Assembly (NCBI RefSeq): GCF_003285005.1
Contig: NZ_QMFA01000021.1
Span: 56,560-120,559, forward strand
Origin: Paenibacillus sp. YN15
GTDB lineage: Bacteria > Bacillota > Bacilli > Paenibacillales > NBRC-103111
Direction: 5' to 3'
Length of the DNA stretch: 64,000 nt
Shown here: piece by piece, positions 27,199 through 36,137 of the stretch
Layout of the letters: every line of letters starts with the position of its first letter
Position numbering within the stretch: the first letter of the stretch is position 1
Position numbers and translations under genes: made by a program
Notes under the pieces: generated by a model
Seen by the model: only the letters and a program-made list of their open reading frames with translations
What the model was told of the DNA's origin: nothing
The model's database searches: none

Positions 27199-27233
27199 CC
27201 CTCAGATGCGGACGGCGCACCTGAGGGCTTTTT
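27199..27233 (+). terminator. Intrinsic terminator after the hybrid kinase gene
   Basis: CCCTCAG (27199-27205) pairs with CTGAGGG (27221-27227), followed by CTTTTTGC. Confidence 0.78.
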
Positions 27234-27251
27234 GCATTTTCTGAAAAAAGA

Positions 27252-27280
27252 TTGACAAGCCCCCAAGAGGCTACTATACT
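27252..27280 (+). promoter_or_regulatory. Promoter of metQNI
   Basis: A perfect TTGACA (27252-27257) and TATACT (27275-27280) are 17 bp apart. The leader of about 90 nt before metQ shows no S-box or T-box structure, so control by methionine, if any, is by another mechanism. Confidence 0.78.
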
Positions 27281-27374
27281 TTAAAACATTAAACCGACTA
27301 ATAAGGTATGAATTTGCGGATAAAAACATGCACTTATTAGACTACTTTACAAAAGAGACAAGGGAGAGAACATC

Positions 27375-28250
27375 ATGGTGAAAAAGACAAACAGATGGTT
27401 GATTCTGGCTTTGGCAATATCCGTATTCGGATTGCTGCTGACCGCTTGCGGAGGCAAGGAGGAGCCTTCCGCGGGAGCAGACGGATCTCCTGCCGCCAGC
27501 AAGAATATAAAGATGGGCGTTTCTCCAGGCCCGTACGGAGATATGATCAAGCTGGCCATTGCGCCGTATATGGAGAAGCTGGGCTATAAAATCGAAGTGG
27601 TGCAATTCAGCGATTACGTGCAGCCCGATCAGGCCTTGGGCAGCGGCGAAATCGACGCCAACCTGATGCAGCATACGGTGTACCTGACCAAATTTGCCGC
27701 CGACAACAAGCTGGACATCGGCAAGGTGATCTCTGTTCCCACCGCCGGCATGGGCGTATTCTCCAACAAGGTGAAGAGCCTGAAGGAAATTCCCGACGGC
27801 TCCAAGGTAGCCCTTGCCGTGGATGCGTCCAATCTGGCCCGCTCCCTGAAATTCCTGCAAACCCTGGAGCTGATTGAGCTGAAGGCCGATGTGGATGCCA
27901 CCAAGGCCACGGTTCACGATATTTCCGGCAATCCCCGCAAGCTTGAGTTCGTCACCATGGACGCGGCGCAAATCTCCCGCAGCCTGGACAGTGTGGCCGT
28001 GGGTCTGATTCCCGGCAACTTCGCCATCGCCGCCAAGCTGGACTTTGCCAAGGCTCTTGCGGTGGAGAAGCTGACCGAGGATTACAAGAACGTAGTAGCG
28101 GTCCGCACCCCGGATATCAACGGCCAGCTGGGCAAGGACCTGAAGGCTGCCGTGGAATCCGAGGAGTTTCACAAGGCGATTGAGGATGCCAACGGGATCT
28201 TCAAGGCCTTTGACAAGCCGGAATGGTACACCGCCAAGTATGGCAAGTAA
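27375..28250 (+). CDS. metQ: Methionine ABC transporter binding lipoprotein MetQ
   Basis: The 291-residue protein starts with a lipoprotein signal ending LLTACGG and carries the NlpA/MetQ fold, with KMGVSPGPYGDMIK, FSDYVQPDQALGSGEIDAN and QHTVYL. It captures methionine or a close relative outside the membrane. GGGAGAG precedes ATG 27375. It leads an operon with metN and metI, separated from metN by a hairpin-containing spacer. Whether it prefers L- or D-methionine, or an analogue, cannot be read from sequence. Confidence 0.9.
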   Translation: MVKKTNRWLILALAISVFGLLLTACGGKEEPSAGADGSPAASKNIKMGVSPGPYGDMIKLAIAPYMEKLGYKIEVVQFSDYVQPDQALGSGEIDANLMQHTVYLTKFAADNKLDIGKVISVPTAGMGVFSNKVKSLKEIPDGSKVALAVDASNLARSLKFLQTLELIELKADVDATKATVHDISGNPRKLEFVTMDAAQISRSLDSVAVGLIPGNFAIAAKLDFAKALAVEKLTEDYKNVVAVRTPDINGQLGKDLKAAVESEEFHKAIEDANGIFKAFDKPEWYTAKYGK

Positions 28251-28275
28251 GCTCTATAGACGTTAACCATCCAGG

Positions 28276-28317
28276 GGAGCGGCCGCCGGAAGCAGGAGCT
28301 TCGCGGGCAGCCGCTCC
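28276..28317 (+). repeat. Hairpin in the metQ-metN spacer
   Basis: GGAGCGGC (28276-28283) pairs with GCCGCTCC (28310-28317) and is followed by only TTT. It is probably a partial terminator or stabilising element raising metQ output over metNI. Confidence 0.55.
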
Positions 28318-28387
28318 TTTAAGCCGTACCGGATGTCACCGGACCGCCGGAACAGTTGAGGCTTTCTTCGAGAAAGGGTGTCGGCAA

Positions 28388-29419
28388 TTGATCGTATTGG
28401 ACAATATCAATGTGGTGTTTAAGCATAAGGGCCGGAAATTGAATGCGGTGGAAAATGCCTCGTTAACTGTAGGCAAGGGGGAAATCTTCGGCATTGTGGG
28501 ACCCAGCGGAGCCGGCAAAAGCACGCTGGTGCGGGTGATCAACCTGCTGCAGCCTCCCGCCTCCGGCAATGTCATTGTGGGCGGACAGGATATTACCCGC
28601 TTCAAGGGGGCGGAGCTGCGCAAGGTGAGACTCAAGATCGGGATGATTTTCCAGCATTTCAACCTGATCAGCGGGGCTACGGTCTATCACAACATCGCCT
28701 TTGCCCTTAAGGCCAATAATTGTCCCAAGGAGAGGATTCACGACCGGGTGACGGAGCTGCTGGCCCAGGTGAACCTGTCGGACAAGGCCAATGTGTATCC
28801 TGCAAACCTCAGCGGCGGACAGAAGCAGCGGGTGGCTATTGCCCGCGCTTTGGCCAATGACCCGGAAATTCTGCTGTGCGATGAGGCGACATCGGCTCTG
28901 GATCTGGAGAATACGGAGGAGATTATCCGGATTCTGCGGCGCATCAACCGGGAGAATCCCATTACTATCGTATTTATTACCCATGAGATGGATGTGGCCA
29001 AGAAGCTGTTCGACCGGATTGCGGTGATGGCGGAGGGGAAAATCGTGGAAACCGGGGACACCTACCAGGTGTTCACGGAGCCGCAGCATCCCATGACCCG
29101 TTCATTGGTGGAGCGGGTGCTGAACATTGAGGCGCCGGAGCATCTGGATATCCGCCCGGATGAGGTGCTGCTGAAGATTACCTATACCGGGGAACGTGCC
29201 TACGAGCCGCTGATCAGCCGGGTTTCCAAGGATTACGATGTGCTGGTGGATATTCTCCACGGCAAGATTGAATATATCCACGGCAAGCCGCTGGGTATTC
29301 TGTTGATCAAGCTAAGCGGCAGCGCGGAGGAAACCGCCAAGGCCAAGGCCTATATTGCCGGCCAGGTATTTAAGATCGAGGAGCTTGCCGCTCCTGGACA
29401 AGGAGGGAGCGGCCGATGA
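28388..29419 (+). CDS. metN: Methionine ABC transporter ATPase MetN
   Basis: The 343-residue ATPase energises methionine import. It has Walker A GPSGAGKST, signature LSGGQKQRVAIARAL, Walker B LLCDEATSALD and the switch His in FITHEMDV. The C-terminal ~100 residues form the NIL regulatory domain typical of MetN. The frame is open from 28223 but TTG 28388 is the likely start: AAAGGGTG lies 9 nt upstream and the product then begins MIVLDNINVVFK as in homologues. Its stop overlaps the metI start by 4 nt. Confidence 0.92.
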   Translation: MIVLDNINVVFKHKGRKLNAVENASLTVGKGEIFGIVGPSGAGKSTLVRVINLLQPPASGNVIVGGQDITRFKGAELRKVRLKIGMIFQHFNLISGATVYHNIAFALKANNCPKERIHDRVTELLAQVNLSDKANVYPANLSGGQKQRVAIARALANDPEILLCDEATSALDLENTEEIIRILRRINRENPITIVFITHEMDVAKKLFDRIAVMAEGKIVETGDTYQVFTEPQHPMTRSLVERVLNIEAPEHLDIRPDEVLLKITYTGERAYEPLISRVSKDYDVLVDILHGKIEYIHGKPLGILLIKLSGSAEETAKAKAYIAGQVFKIEELAAPGQGGSGR

Positions 29420-30078
29420 ATACAACCTGGGATATTCTGCGCCTTGAATTAATGGAAGCCCTGGGGGAAACGGCGCTGATGGTCTGCATCGCCATGGCGG
29501 CTTCGCTGGTTTTTGGCCTGCTCATCGGCCTGGTGCTGTATCTCACGGCAAGCAGGCTGTTTTTCCCTAACCGGGTCTTGAACGCCATTATGGGTGTGAT
29601 TGTCAATGTGATCCGCTCGGTGCCGTTTGTAATTCTTTTGGTGCTGCTGATTCCGCTGACCAAGATGATCGCCGGAAGCAGCATCGGTCCGGTGGCGGCT
29701 TCGGTGCCGCTGGCCTTTGCTTCCATTGCTTTTTTTGCCCGGCTGGTGGAGGCGGCCTTCAGCGAGGTGGACAAAGGGGTGCTGGAAGCGGCCATTGCCA
29801 CAGGCGCCAAGCTAAGCCTGATTCTGCGCAAGGTTCTGTTCGTGGAGGCCATGCCGGGTTTAATCCGGGCCACCACCGTAACCATCATCAGCCTGATCGG
29901 ATACTCGGCCATGGCGGGACTTGTGGGCGGCGGCGGCGTAGGGGACCTGGCCATCCAGTACGGCTATTACCGTTATGAGACAGGGGTTATGTTTGCGACG
30001 GTCATCCTGCTGATCGTGATCGTTCAAGGGGCCCAATTCATTGGCGACTGGTTCGCCAAGCTGTTTACCCGGAGATAG
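29416..30078 (+). CDS. metI: Methionine ABC transporter permease MetI
   Basis: The 220-residue permease has five predicted membrane helices and the conserved GxxxxAxxxTGxxx loop region (VLEAAIATGAKLSLILRKVLF) that contacts MetN. IRSVPFVILLV and GGGGVGDLAI are typical MetI stretches. ATGA overlap couples it to metN. The FAD-oxidase gene follows 13 nt after the stop and is likely co-transcribed. Confidence 0.92.
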   Translation: MNTTWDILRLELMEALGETALMVCIAMAASLVFGLLIGLVLYLTASRLFFPNRVLNAIMGVIVNVIRSVPFVILLVLLIPLTKMIAGSSIGPVAASVPLAFASIAFFARLVEAAFSEVDKGVLEAAIATGAKLSLILRKVLFVEAMPGLIRATTVTIISLIGYSAMAGLVGGGGVGDLAIQYGYYRYETGVMFATVILLIVIVQGAQFIGDWFAKLFTRR

Positions 30079-30091
30079 GAGGAAATTGTTC

Positions 30092-31456
30092 ATGCACGAG
30101 CTGCAAACGATTATTGCCGATCCGCAAAGGGTGCTGGTTTCGGACATTCCCGGGGCTTATTTGACGGATAATCTGGGCCGGCTGAAGGGCGTCTGCGAGG
30201 CGGTGGTGTTCCCCGTCAGCACGGAGGAGGTCAGCGCCGTGATGAAATGGGCCTATACCCATTCCGTGCCTGTAACGCCCCGCGGCGCCGGAACCAATCT
30301 GGTGGGGTCCACTGTCCCCGACCGGGGCGGCATTGTATTGGATTTGTCCCGGATGAACCGGATTCTGGAGCTGGACAGGGATACCCTGACTGTCACCGTG
30401 GAGCCTGGAGTGTTGCTTTCCCGGCTGCAGTCGCATGTGGAGGAGCAGGGGCTGTTTTACCCTCCTGATCCGGGAGAGAAGGAGTCGTCCATCGGCGGCA
30501 ACATCAGCACCAACGCGGGCGGGATGCGGGCGGTAAAATACGGCGTGACCCGGGATTATGTGCGGGGGCTCACCGCCGTTTTGCCCAACGGGGAAATAAT
30601 AACCACCGGAGGCAAGGTGGTGAAGGACAGCAGCGGGCTGTCCCTGAAGCATCTGCTCATCGGCTCCGAAGGCACATTGGCGATCATTACCCAGTGTGTC
30701 TTGAAGCTGGTTCCCAAACCGGCGTTTGTGCTGGGCGCCCTGGTGCCGTTTGCTTCGTTGAAGGCGGGAATCGACGCGGTGATCCGCCTGATTCACGAGA
30801 ATACCGGACCTACCGCCATGGAGTTTATGGAGCGCAAGGTGGTGGAGCTGGGGGAACAGTATATGAATCTGCACTTTCCGTTTCCGGATGCGGGAGCTTA
30901 TATTCTTCTCTCCTTCGACGGCGCAAGCGTGGAGGAGGTCCGCGCCCGTGCGGATAAGGCCAGACATGCGGCGCTGCAGAACGGCGCGCTGGATTTTCTG
31001 CTCCTGGAGGAGAAGCGGGTGCAGGATGAGGTGTGGCGGGTGCGCGGCGCTCTGGTGAAGGCCGTGGAGGCTGTTTCCGAGCAGGAGCCGGTGGATATTG
31101 TGGTGCCGATTAACAAGACGGCGGAATTTATTGCCTACGCCAATCAGGTGGAGCAGGAAAGCGGCGTGCAGCTCATCAGCTTCGGACATGCCGGCGACGG
31201 CAATGTGCATCTGTGCGTAGTCCGGGGCGGCAGGGATGCGGAAACCTGGAAACGGGAGCTGCATGAGGTCATGAGCCGGATTTACGGGAAAAGCCGGGAG
31301 CTGGGGGGCCTTACCTCGGGAGAGCATGGCATCGGCCTCTCCAAAAAGCCCTACTTCCGCAAAGCGGCTGATCCCGGAGCGGTGCTGGCCATGAGGCAGA
31401 TCAAGCTGGCTCTGGATGACCGGAAAATTTTGAACAGGGGCAAAATGTTTGATTAA
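30092..31456 (+). CDS. GlcD-like FAD-dependent 2-hydroxyacid oxidase/dehydrogenase
   Basis: The 454-residue enzyme belongs to the VAO/PCMH flavoprotein family together with GlcD and D-lactate dehydrogenases. The FAD domain shows TPRGAGTNLVGSTVP and GNISTNAGGMRAVKYG; the C-terminal substrate domain has FGHAGDGNVH (metal-binding-type His) and TSGEHGIGLSK near the end. It oxidises a D-2-hydroxyacid to the 2-oxoacid, substrate unknown. ATG 30092 follows GGAGGAAA. It sits 13 nt after metI, which suggests, but does not prove, a substrate brought in by the methionine transporter. No GlcE/GlcF partners are present. Confidence 0.83.
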   Translation: MHELQTIIADPQRVLVSDIPGAYLTDNLGRLKGVCEAVVFPVSTEEVSAVMKWAYTHSVPVTPRGAGTNLVGSTVPDRGGIVLDLSRMNRILELDRDTLTVTVEPGVLLSRLQSHVEEQGLFYPPDPGEKESSIGGNISTNAGGMRAVKYGVTRDYVRGLTAVLPNGEIITTGGKVVKDSSGLSLKHLLIGSEGTLAIITQCVLKLVPKPAFVLGALVPFASLKAGIDAVIRLIHENTGPTAMEFMERKVVELGEQYMNLHFPFPDAGAYILLSFDGASVEEVRARADKARHAALQNGALDFLLLEEKRVQDEVWRVRGALVKAVEAVSEQEPVDIVVPINKTAEFIAYANQVEQESGVQLISFGHAGDGNVHLCVVRGGRDAETWKRELHEVMSRIYGKSRELGGLTSGEHGIGLSKKPYFRKAADPGAVLAMRQIKLALDDRKILNRGKMFD

Positions 31457-31462
31457 AAACCC

Positions 31463-31521
31463 ACTCCCCGAAGGGAGTTGGCCGTTCCTTCGTAAGACAT
31501 TCGGGGGGAGGGCCTTTTTTC
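31463..31521 (+). terminator. Terminator after the metQNI-oxidase operon
   Basis: CTCCCCGAA (31464-31472) can pair with TTCGGGGGGAG (31500-31510), followed by GGCC and six T. A smaller competing hairpin ACTCCC/GGGAGT lies inside. Confidence 0.7.
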
Positions 31522-31580
31522 TTGTCCGCAAATCAGGTAGAATGGAAAACAGAGAAGTGGATAAGGAGCTGTATGGACAG

Positions 31581-32060
31581 ATGGCAGACGAAGAAGTTCT
31601 GTTGACCAAAGAGGGCCTCCAAAAGCTGGAGGATGAATTAAGAGAATTGAAGACTGTAAAACGCAGGGAAATGGCCACCCGGCTGAAGGTTGCCATCAGC
31701 TACGGCGATCTGCGGGAGAACAGCGAGTATCATTCCGCCAAGGAAGAGCAAGGCTTCATGGAGACGCGGATCAAGGTACTGGAGAAAATGCTCACCAATG
31801 TGAAGCTGGTGGATGAGTCCTCGGCGGATACCTCCACTGTCAGCGTGGGTTCAACGGTCACACTGAATGATATCGAGTTTGCCGAGCATGTGGAATACAC
31901 CATTGTAGGTCCGGCGGAATCCGATGTGACCGCCAACAAGATTTCCTACGAATCCCCTATGGGCAAGGAGCTGCTGGGCAAAAAGGTGGGGGATATCATC
32001 AATGTGGAAGCGCCTATGGGCACGCTGAAATATGAGGTGCTGGGCATCAAGTTTGTGTAG
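31581..32060 (+). CDS. greA: Transcription elongation factor GreA
   Basis: This 159-residue protein rescues backtracked RNA polymerase by stimulating transcript cleavage. It has the N-terminal coiled coil (TKEGLQKLEDELRELKTVKR) whose tip bears the acidic pair in GDLRENSEY, and a C-terminal FKBP-like domain with SPMGKELLGKKVGD. ATG 31581 with AAGGAG upstream gives the normal GreA length; ATG 31542 would add 13 residues. A terminator follows. Confidence 0.93.
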   Translation: MADEEVLLTKEGLQKLEDELRELKTVKRREMATRLKVAISYGDLRENSEYHSAKEEQGFMETRIKVLEKMLTNVKLVDESSADTSTVSVGSTVTLNDIEFAEHVEYTIVGPAESDVTANKISYESPMGKELLGKKVGDIINVEAPMGTLKYEVLGIKFV

Positions 32061-32081
32061 GATTACATATCGAATTTTCGG

Positions 32082-32113
32082 GGCAGCCGTTGCAGAAAAC
32101 GGTTGCCTTTTTC
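32082..32113 (+). terminator. Intrinsic terminator after greA
   Basis: GGCAGCCGTT pairs with AACGGTTGCC, followed by TTTTTC. Confidence 0.85.
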
Positions 32114-32227
32114 TTTTGCCAATCCCATCGGAAAATACGTTCAACCCATTAAAAAGAGTTATCATTTTCCTGTAGTATGCAGAACGCTTTCAATGATACG
32201 ATTCCCGTGTTTGCGATAGCGAGATTG

Positions 32228-33616
32228 ATGAAGCGGGTGATGGTAATGGGCTCCACCAAGGAATTTCACTTATTTAAACTGACATGGCCGATTTTTCTGG
32301 AAATCTCCCTGTTTATGCTGCTGGGCATTGCCGATACGTTTATGCTCAGCGCCATATCCGATAAAGCGGTAGCGGGAGTAGGGGCGGCCAACAACTATTT
32401 GCACATTGCCATCCTGGTGCTGGAGGTTATCGGCAACGGCGCATCCATTGTGGTGTCGCAATTTTTGGGCTCGCGCCAGCCCCGTGAGGCGGCCAAGATA
32501 TCCGCTCTTGCGGTGACGCTTAATACGCTGATCGGCATTGTCATCAGCGCCTTGTTCCTCTTGTTCAACGGGTCGCTGCTCCGCACCCTGAATCTGACCG
32601 GGGAAATTTATACCTATGCGCAAAGCTACCTGTCCATTGTGGGCGGCGCCATCTTCCTGCAGGCGATCATTAATTCCCTGTCGGCCATTATTCGGGTGCA
32701 CGGCTTCACTAAGCAGGCCATGCTGGTATCCTTGGGGATGAACATAGTCCACATTTTCTTCAACTATGCCTTTATTTTCGGCAACTTGGGATTTCCCGAG
32801 CTGGGTGTTCAGGGGGCAGCGGTTTCCACTGTGCTCAGCAGAACCCTGGCGCTTGTTACCTTCCTGTGGCTGCTTTACAAGGTTACCGAGGTCAAGCCGG
32901 AATGGATAGATTACATCCGTTTGTCCAAGGAGCGGATTGTGAAGATTCTCAAAATCGGCATTCCTTCCGCTTTTGAGCAGATCATGTATCAGGCCTGCCA
33001 AATGACCTTCCTGTTCTATGTGACCTTCCTGGGGGAAACCTCCATGGCCGCCCGGCAGTATGCCGCCAATATTTCCATGTTTATCTATCTGTTCGCCATT
33101 GCCATCGGCATGGGGACTTCCATTATTGTGGGGCGGCTGGTGGGTGCGGAACGCCAGGATCAGGCGTATTCCCGGGTGTGGAGCAGCCTGCGCTGGGCGG
33201 AAGGGGCAACCTGCGCCATGCTGGTGCTGATTGTCGCTATACGGGTGCCGCTGATGGGGCTGTTCTCCGATGATCCGGAGGTTATCCGCCTGGGCGCGCA
33301 GCTTCTGCTGCTGGGCATTATCCTGGAAACCGGGCGGACGCTGAACATTGTGGTCATCAACTCCCTGCGGGCTGCCGGAGACGCCAAATATCCCCTGTGG
33401 ATCGGCATCTTCTCCATGGTTTGCATGAGCCTGCCCTTGGGATATTTCCTGGTGTTTGTTCTGGATCTGGGAGTAGCCGGAGTATGGCTGGCCATTGCCG
33501 CGGACGAATGGACCCGGGCCGTGATTATGATTTATCGGTGGAAAAGCAGACGCTGGGAACGCTACAGCCTGGTCCATCAGCCGGGTACAGACGCTGCCCC
33601 TGCAGAAGCCCTGTAA
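32228..33616 (+). CDS. MATE-family efflux transporter
   Basis: The 462-residue protein has about 12 membrane helices in two related halves, opening with FKLTWPIFLEISLFMLLGIADTF and continuing SQFLGSRQ, the typical MATE loop. It should export cationic drugs or metabolites using Na+ or H+; substrate unknown. The frame is open from ATG 32177, but no ribosome site precedes that codon. ATG 32228 or 32246 just before MGSTKEFHLFK is more likely, and the choice is uncertain. It is a single gene. Confidence 0.85.
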   Translation: MKRVMVMGSTKEFHLFKLTWPIFLEISLFMLLGIADTFMLSAISDKAVAGVGAANNYLHIAILVLEVIGNGASIVVSQFLGSRQPREAAKISALAVTLNTLIGIVISALFLLFNGSLLRTLNLTGEIYTYAQSYLSIVGGAIFLQAIINSLSAIIRVHGFTKQAMLVSLGMNIVHIFFNYAFIFGNLGFPELGVQGAAVSTVLSRTLALVTFLWLLYKVTEVKPEWIDYIRLSKERIVKILKIGIPSAFEQIMYQACQMTFLFYVTFLGETSMAARQYAANISMFIYLFAIAIGMGTSIIVGRLVGAERQDQAYSRVWSSLRWAEGATCAMLVLIVAIRVPLMGLFSDDPEVIRLGAQLLLLGIILETGRTLNIVVINSLRAAGDAKYPLWIGIFSMVCMSLPLGYFLVFVLDLGVAGVWLAIAADEWTRAVIMIYRWKSRRWERYSLVHQPGTDAAPAEAL

Positions 33617-33652
33617 AATTATACCTTACCAATATTTATTCAATGCATAATC

Positions 33653-33683
33653 TTCCTCCGGAGGCTACAATTGTACCAGGAGG
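33653..33683 (+). promoter_or_regulatory. Palindrome able to mask the ribosome site of the NlpC/P60 gene
   Basis: CCTCCGGAGG at 33653-33662 is a perfect palindrome. Its CCTCC arm is also complementary to the AGGAGG ribosome site at 33678-33683, so two alternative pairings are possible. Function is inference. Confidence 0.3.
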
Positions 33684-33690
33684 AGATGTA

Positions 33691-34587
33691 ATGAAGAAAA
33701 CTTTGATATCTTTGACAACTGCAGCAGTTCTCACATTGTCGATCTCATCTTCGGCCCTGGCCGCACAGGGTGTGGTGGAGAAGGGCGTCAATTTCCGCAC
33801 CGCACCGTCCACATCCAGCTCCATTATCGGTTTGGTTAAAGCAGGCACCACCTTTGAAGTTCTCGACAAGGTCAATTCGTACTGGGTCAAGGCCAATGTC
33901 AACGGCCAAGTGGGATACCTCTCCACAAATTATGTGAAGCTGGATTCCAGCTCGCCGGAGAGTCCCGCAGCCGGAGCGGGAGTTGTGGAGCGAGGCGTCA
34001 ACTTCCGGACAGGCCCTTCCACCTCAAGCTCCATCATCACCCTGGTCAAGGCGGGCACCGCATTCCAGGTGGTGGAGAAGGTCAACTCCTATTGGGTGAA
34101 GGTCAACATCAATGGCCAAATCGGCTATCTATCCACCGATTACGTCAGGCTGGGGGACACGGGATCATCCAATCCGGCGCCTGCACCGGCACCTTCCGAG
34201 GGAGCCTCAGTCCTTGCCGACAGGATTATCCACCACGCCAATAATTTAATCGGTGTCACCAAGTACAAATACGGCTCCAATCTTCCGCCGACTCAGCTGG
34301 ATTGCTCATCCTTCACCAAATATGTATTCGGCATCGAAGGCGTAACCTTGAAGTGGGGCACGAAATATCAGCAAAGCGCAGGCACGGCGGTATCACGAAG
34401 CAATTTGCAAAGAGGCGATCTGGTCTTTTTCTGGACAAGCACCTCCGGCGTCATCAACCACGTGGGCATTTACATAGGAGACGGCAAAATCATACATAAT
34501 ACACCCTCCTTGAACGGCGTCGGCATATCCTCCATCACCTCCGGGTATTGGGATACCCATTACGTATCCGCCCGCAGGGTGCTGTAA
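33691..34587 (+). CDS. Secreted SH3-NlpC/P60 peptidoglycan endopeptidase
   Basis: The 298-residue protein has a Sec signal peptide (cleavage after SSALA), two bacterial SH3 repeats (GVVEKGVNFRTAPSTSSSII and GVVERGVNFRTGPSTSSSII) joined by Ser/Pro linkers, and a C-terminal NlpC/P60 domain. The catalytic Cys is in LDCSSF, the first His in NHVGIYIG and the third polar residue near IIHNT. It cuts stem peptides in the cell wall during growth or separation. ATG 33691 has AGGAGGAGA upstream. The two SH3 copies are nearly identical, indicating recent duplication. Confidence 0.92.
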   Translation: MKKTLISLTTAAVLTLSISSSALAAQGVVEKGVNFRTAPSTSSSIIGLVKAGTTFEVLDKVNSYWVKANVNGQVGYLSTNYVKLDSSSPESPAAGAGVVERGVNFRTGPSTSSSIITLVKAGTAFQVVEKVNSYWVKVNINGQIGYLSTDYVRLGDTGSSNPAPAPAPSEGASVLADRIIHHANNLIGVTKYKYGSNLPPTQLDCSSFTKYVFGIEGVTLKWGTKYQQSAGTAVSRSNLQRGDLVFFWTSTSGVINHVGIYIGDGKIIHNTPSLNGVGISSITSGYWDTHYVSARRVL

Positions 34588-34622
34588 GCGCAAAAACCGG
34601 ACTTTTTCCATACGAATCCCCA

Positions 34623-34651
34623 AGGGCCTTCCAGCGAGGGCCCTCTTTTTC
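34623..34651 (+). terminator. Intrinsic terminator after the NlpC/P60 gene
   Basis: AGGGCC pairs with GGCCCT around TTCCAGCGAG-type loop bases, followed by CTTTTT. Confidence 0.78.
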
Positions 34652-34767
34652 ATTTGCGGATCAATCCACACATCCTCCATCATAAGACGTTCTTCCTCCA
34701 TTGCGCCGCCAAGCCGCGGAAGGTACCATGAGGATAACGATACTTGTCCAAAAGGTGTGAAGACGAC

Positions 34768-36057
34768 GTGAATGCAACCATTCCCGGCCATTTGCCGAAG
34801 AGACTGACCATTACCATGTGGGATTTTTCCTGGTACACCATGACCATGCCCGGCGAGCCTTATTACGATCTGGAGGCCCGCTTCCAGGAGGCGGTTGAGC
34901 GGGGGTACAATACTATCCGCATCTGCGCCATGCCGTATCTGTTGTTTACGGAGGAGGGACCCAGACCGGGCAAGCTTGCCTTCGGCAATCTGGGCCAGGT
35001 AGGAGTGCGGACCCGCTGGTACAACTGCAAGGGCGGAGCGGAGCTGGACGGCGTGTCCCATCTGCTGGAGCTGTTCCGGCTGGCGGAGAAGTACAATTGC
35101 TTTATTATCCTGTCCTCCTGGGAGTACCAGCAAAGCCCCAGCTTTCTGCAAACAAGGGAGCTCTTCGACGAACTGCTGGCCATTGCTCCGGAGAAGCGTT
35201 TTATGGCCATCGCCCGGTCCATGAGCCGGCTGATCGCTGCGGTCAAGGAGGCTGGGTTTGGCGGACGGATCGCTTACGCAGAGCTGCATAATGAGCTGGA
35301 ATTCGGCCGGATGACTCAGGTGGCCTTGGATGCGGGGATTCCCGAGGGCAACGCTCCCAAAACCATCGCGTACATGAAGCCTTTCGTGGAAGAGGCTTTG
35401 GCCTATCTCCGGAAGGGCCATCCGGATATTCTGATTACCGGCTGTTATACCCTTAACCAGGCGTACCCCAAGGAGCATGTGGCGGACAATGAGCAGGTAG
35501 CCCATTTTCACCTTTATCTGAATGGGGTGCTCCAGGAGCTGACCGATGCGGTGGAGCTGCACCGTGCAGACCAGCCCTTTCCCAATCCGGCAGCAGCCGC
35601 TCTGCTCCGGGACGGCGCGCCGCCGTTCTCCCAATATACCTTGCCGGACGGGGAGGAGTGGCGGCTGCTGGGCAATCCTGTAGGCTTGAAGCTCCTGTAC
35701 CTCCACGACTGGTGCGATCCGGTCAAGTGGGACTTGTTCCTGTATGACCGGTACGGTGCTCACCGGATCGCCATGCGGGAGAAGATTGACCAGCGGCTGG
35801 AGGAAGCGGCGGAATGGGCCGAACGCAAGGGGCTGCCTATGGTCATCGGAGAGGGCTACGTGGGCTATACTCCCTGGCAAACCAACTTCGAGGAGGGGCC
35901 GGTGGGCAAGGATATTGCCGAATATGCCATCAAGAAGGGGATAGCGTTGGGCTTCTGGGGCATGATTCTATGCTCCAACTGTGCGCCCCATCATCCTTTT
36001 TGGCAGGATAAGGCATGGCAGCAGAAGTGGAACCGGTTCATTTTGGAAGCAGAGTGA
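34768..36057 (+). CDS. Cellulase-like TIM-barrel glycoside hydrolase
   Basis: The 429-residue protein matches the cellulase-like group of clan-A-type TIM barrels: an early TMWDFSWYTM strand, the putative acid/base Glu in AELHNELEFG and the putative nucleophile Glu in MVIGEGYVGY. No signal peptide is present, so it acts inside the cell, perhaps on an imported glycoside. GTG 34768 follows AAAGGTGTGA by about 8 nt. It has no sugar-transport neighbours. Substrate is unknown; Asn-Glu spacing supports a retaining mechanism, which is inference. Confidence 0.72.
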   Translation: MNATIPGHLPKRLTITMWDFSWYTMTMPGEPYYDLEARFQEAVERGYNTIRICAMPYLLFTEEGPRPGKLAFGNLGQVGVRTRWYNCKGGAELDGVSHLLELFRLAEKYNCFIILSSWEYQQSPSFLQTRELFDELLAIAPEKRFMAIARSMSRLIAAVKEAGFGGRIAYAELHNELEFGRMTQVALDAGIPEGNAPKTIAYMKPFVEEALAYLRKGHPDILITGCYTLNQAYPKEHVADNEQVAHFHLYLNGVLQELTDAVELHRADQPFPNPAAAALLRDGAPPFSQYTLPDGEEWRLLGNPVGLKLLYLHDWCDPVKWDLFLYDRYGAHRIAMREKIDQRLEEAAEWAERKGLPMVIGEGYVGYTPWQTNFEEGPVGKDIAEYAIKKGIALGFWGMILCSNCAPHHPFWQDKAWQQKWNRFILEAE

Positions 36058-36077
36058 AAGGGTAAGCAGAAAAAAGA

Positions 36078-36123
36078 AAGAAGCCGGACAGAGCATCATT
36101 CATGAGCTCCGTCAAGGCTTCTT
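36078..36123. terminator. Bidirectional terminator between the hydrolase and hflC
   Basis: AAGAAGCC (36078-36085) and GGCTTCTT (36116-36123) flank a 30-nt loop, with A-rich and T-rich sides suiting both converging genes. Confidence 0.65.
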
Positions 36124-36137
36124 CTTTATGCTGGGCA

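Noticed and set aside
27281..27374. S-box or T-box control of metQNI
   Set aside because: The leader is too short and shows neither the S-box stems nor a T-box sequence or terminator.
33617..33690. c-di-AMP riboswitch before the NlpC/P60 gene
   Set aside because: These RNAs often precede such genes, but the leader is under 75 nt and lacks the conserved core.
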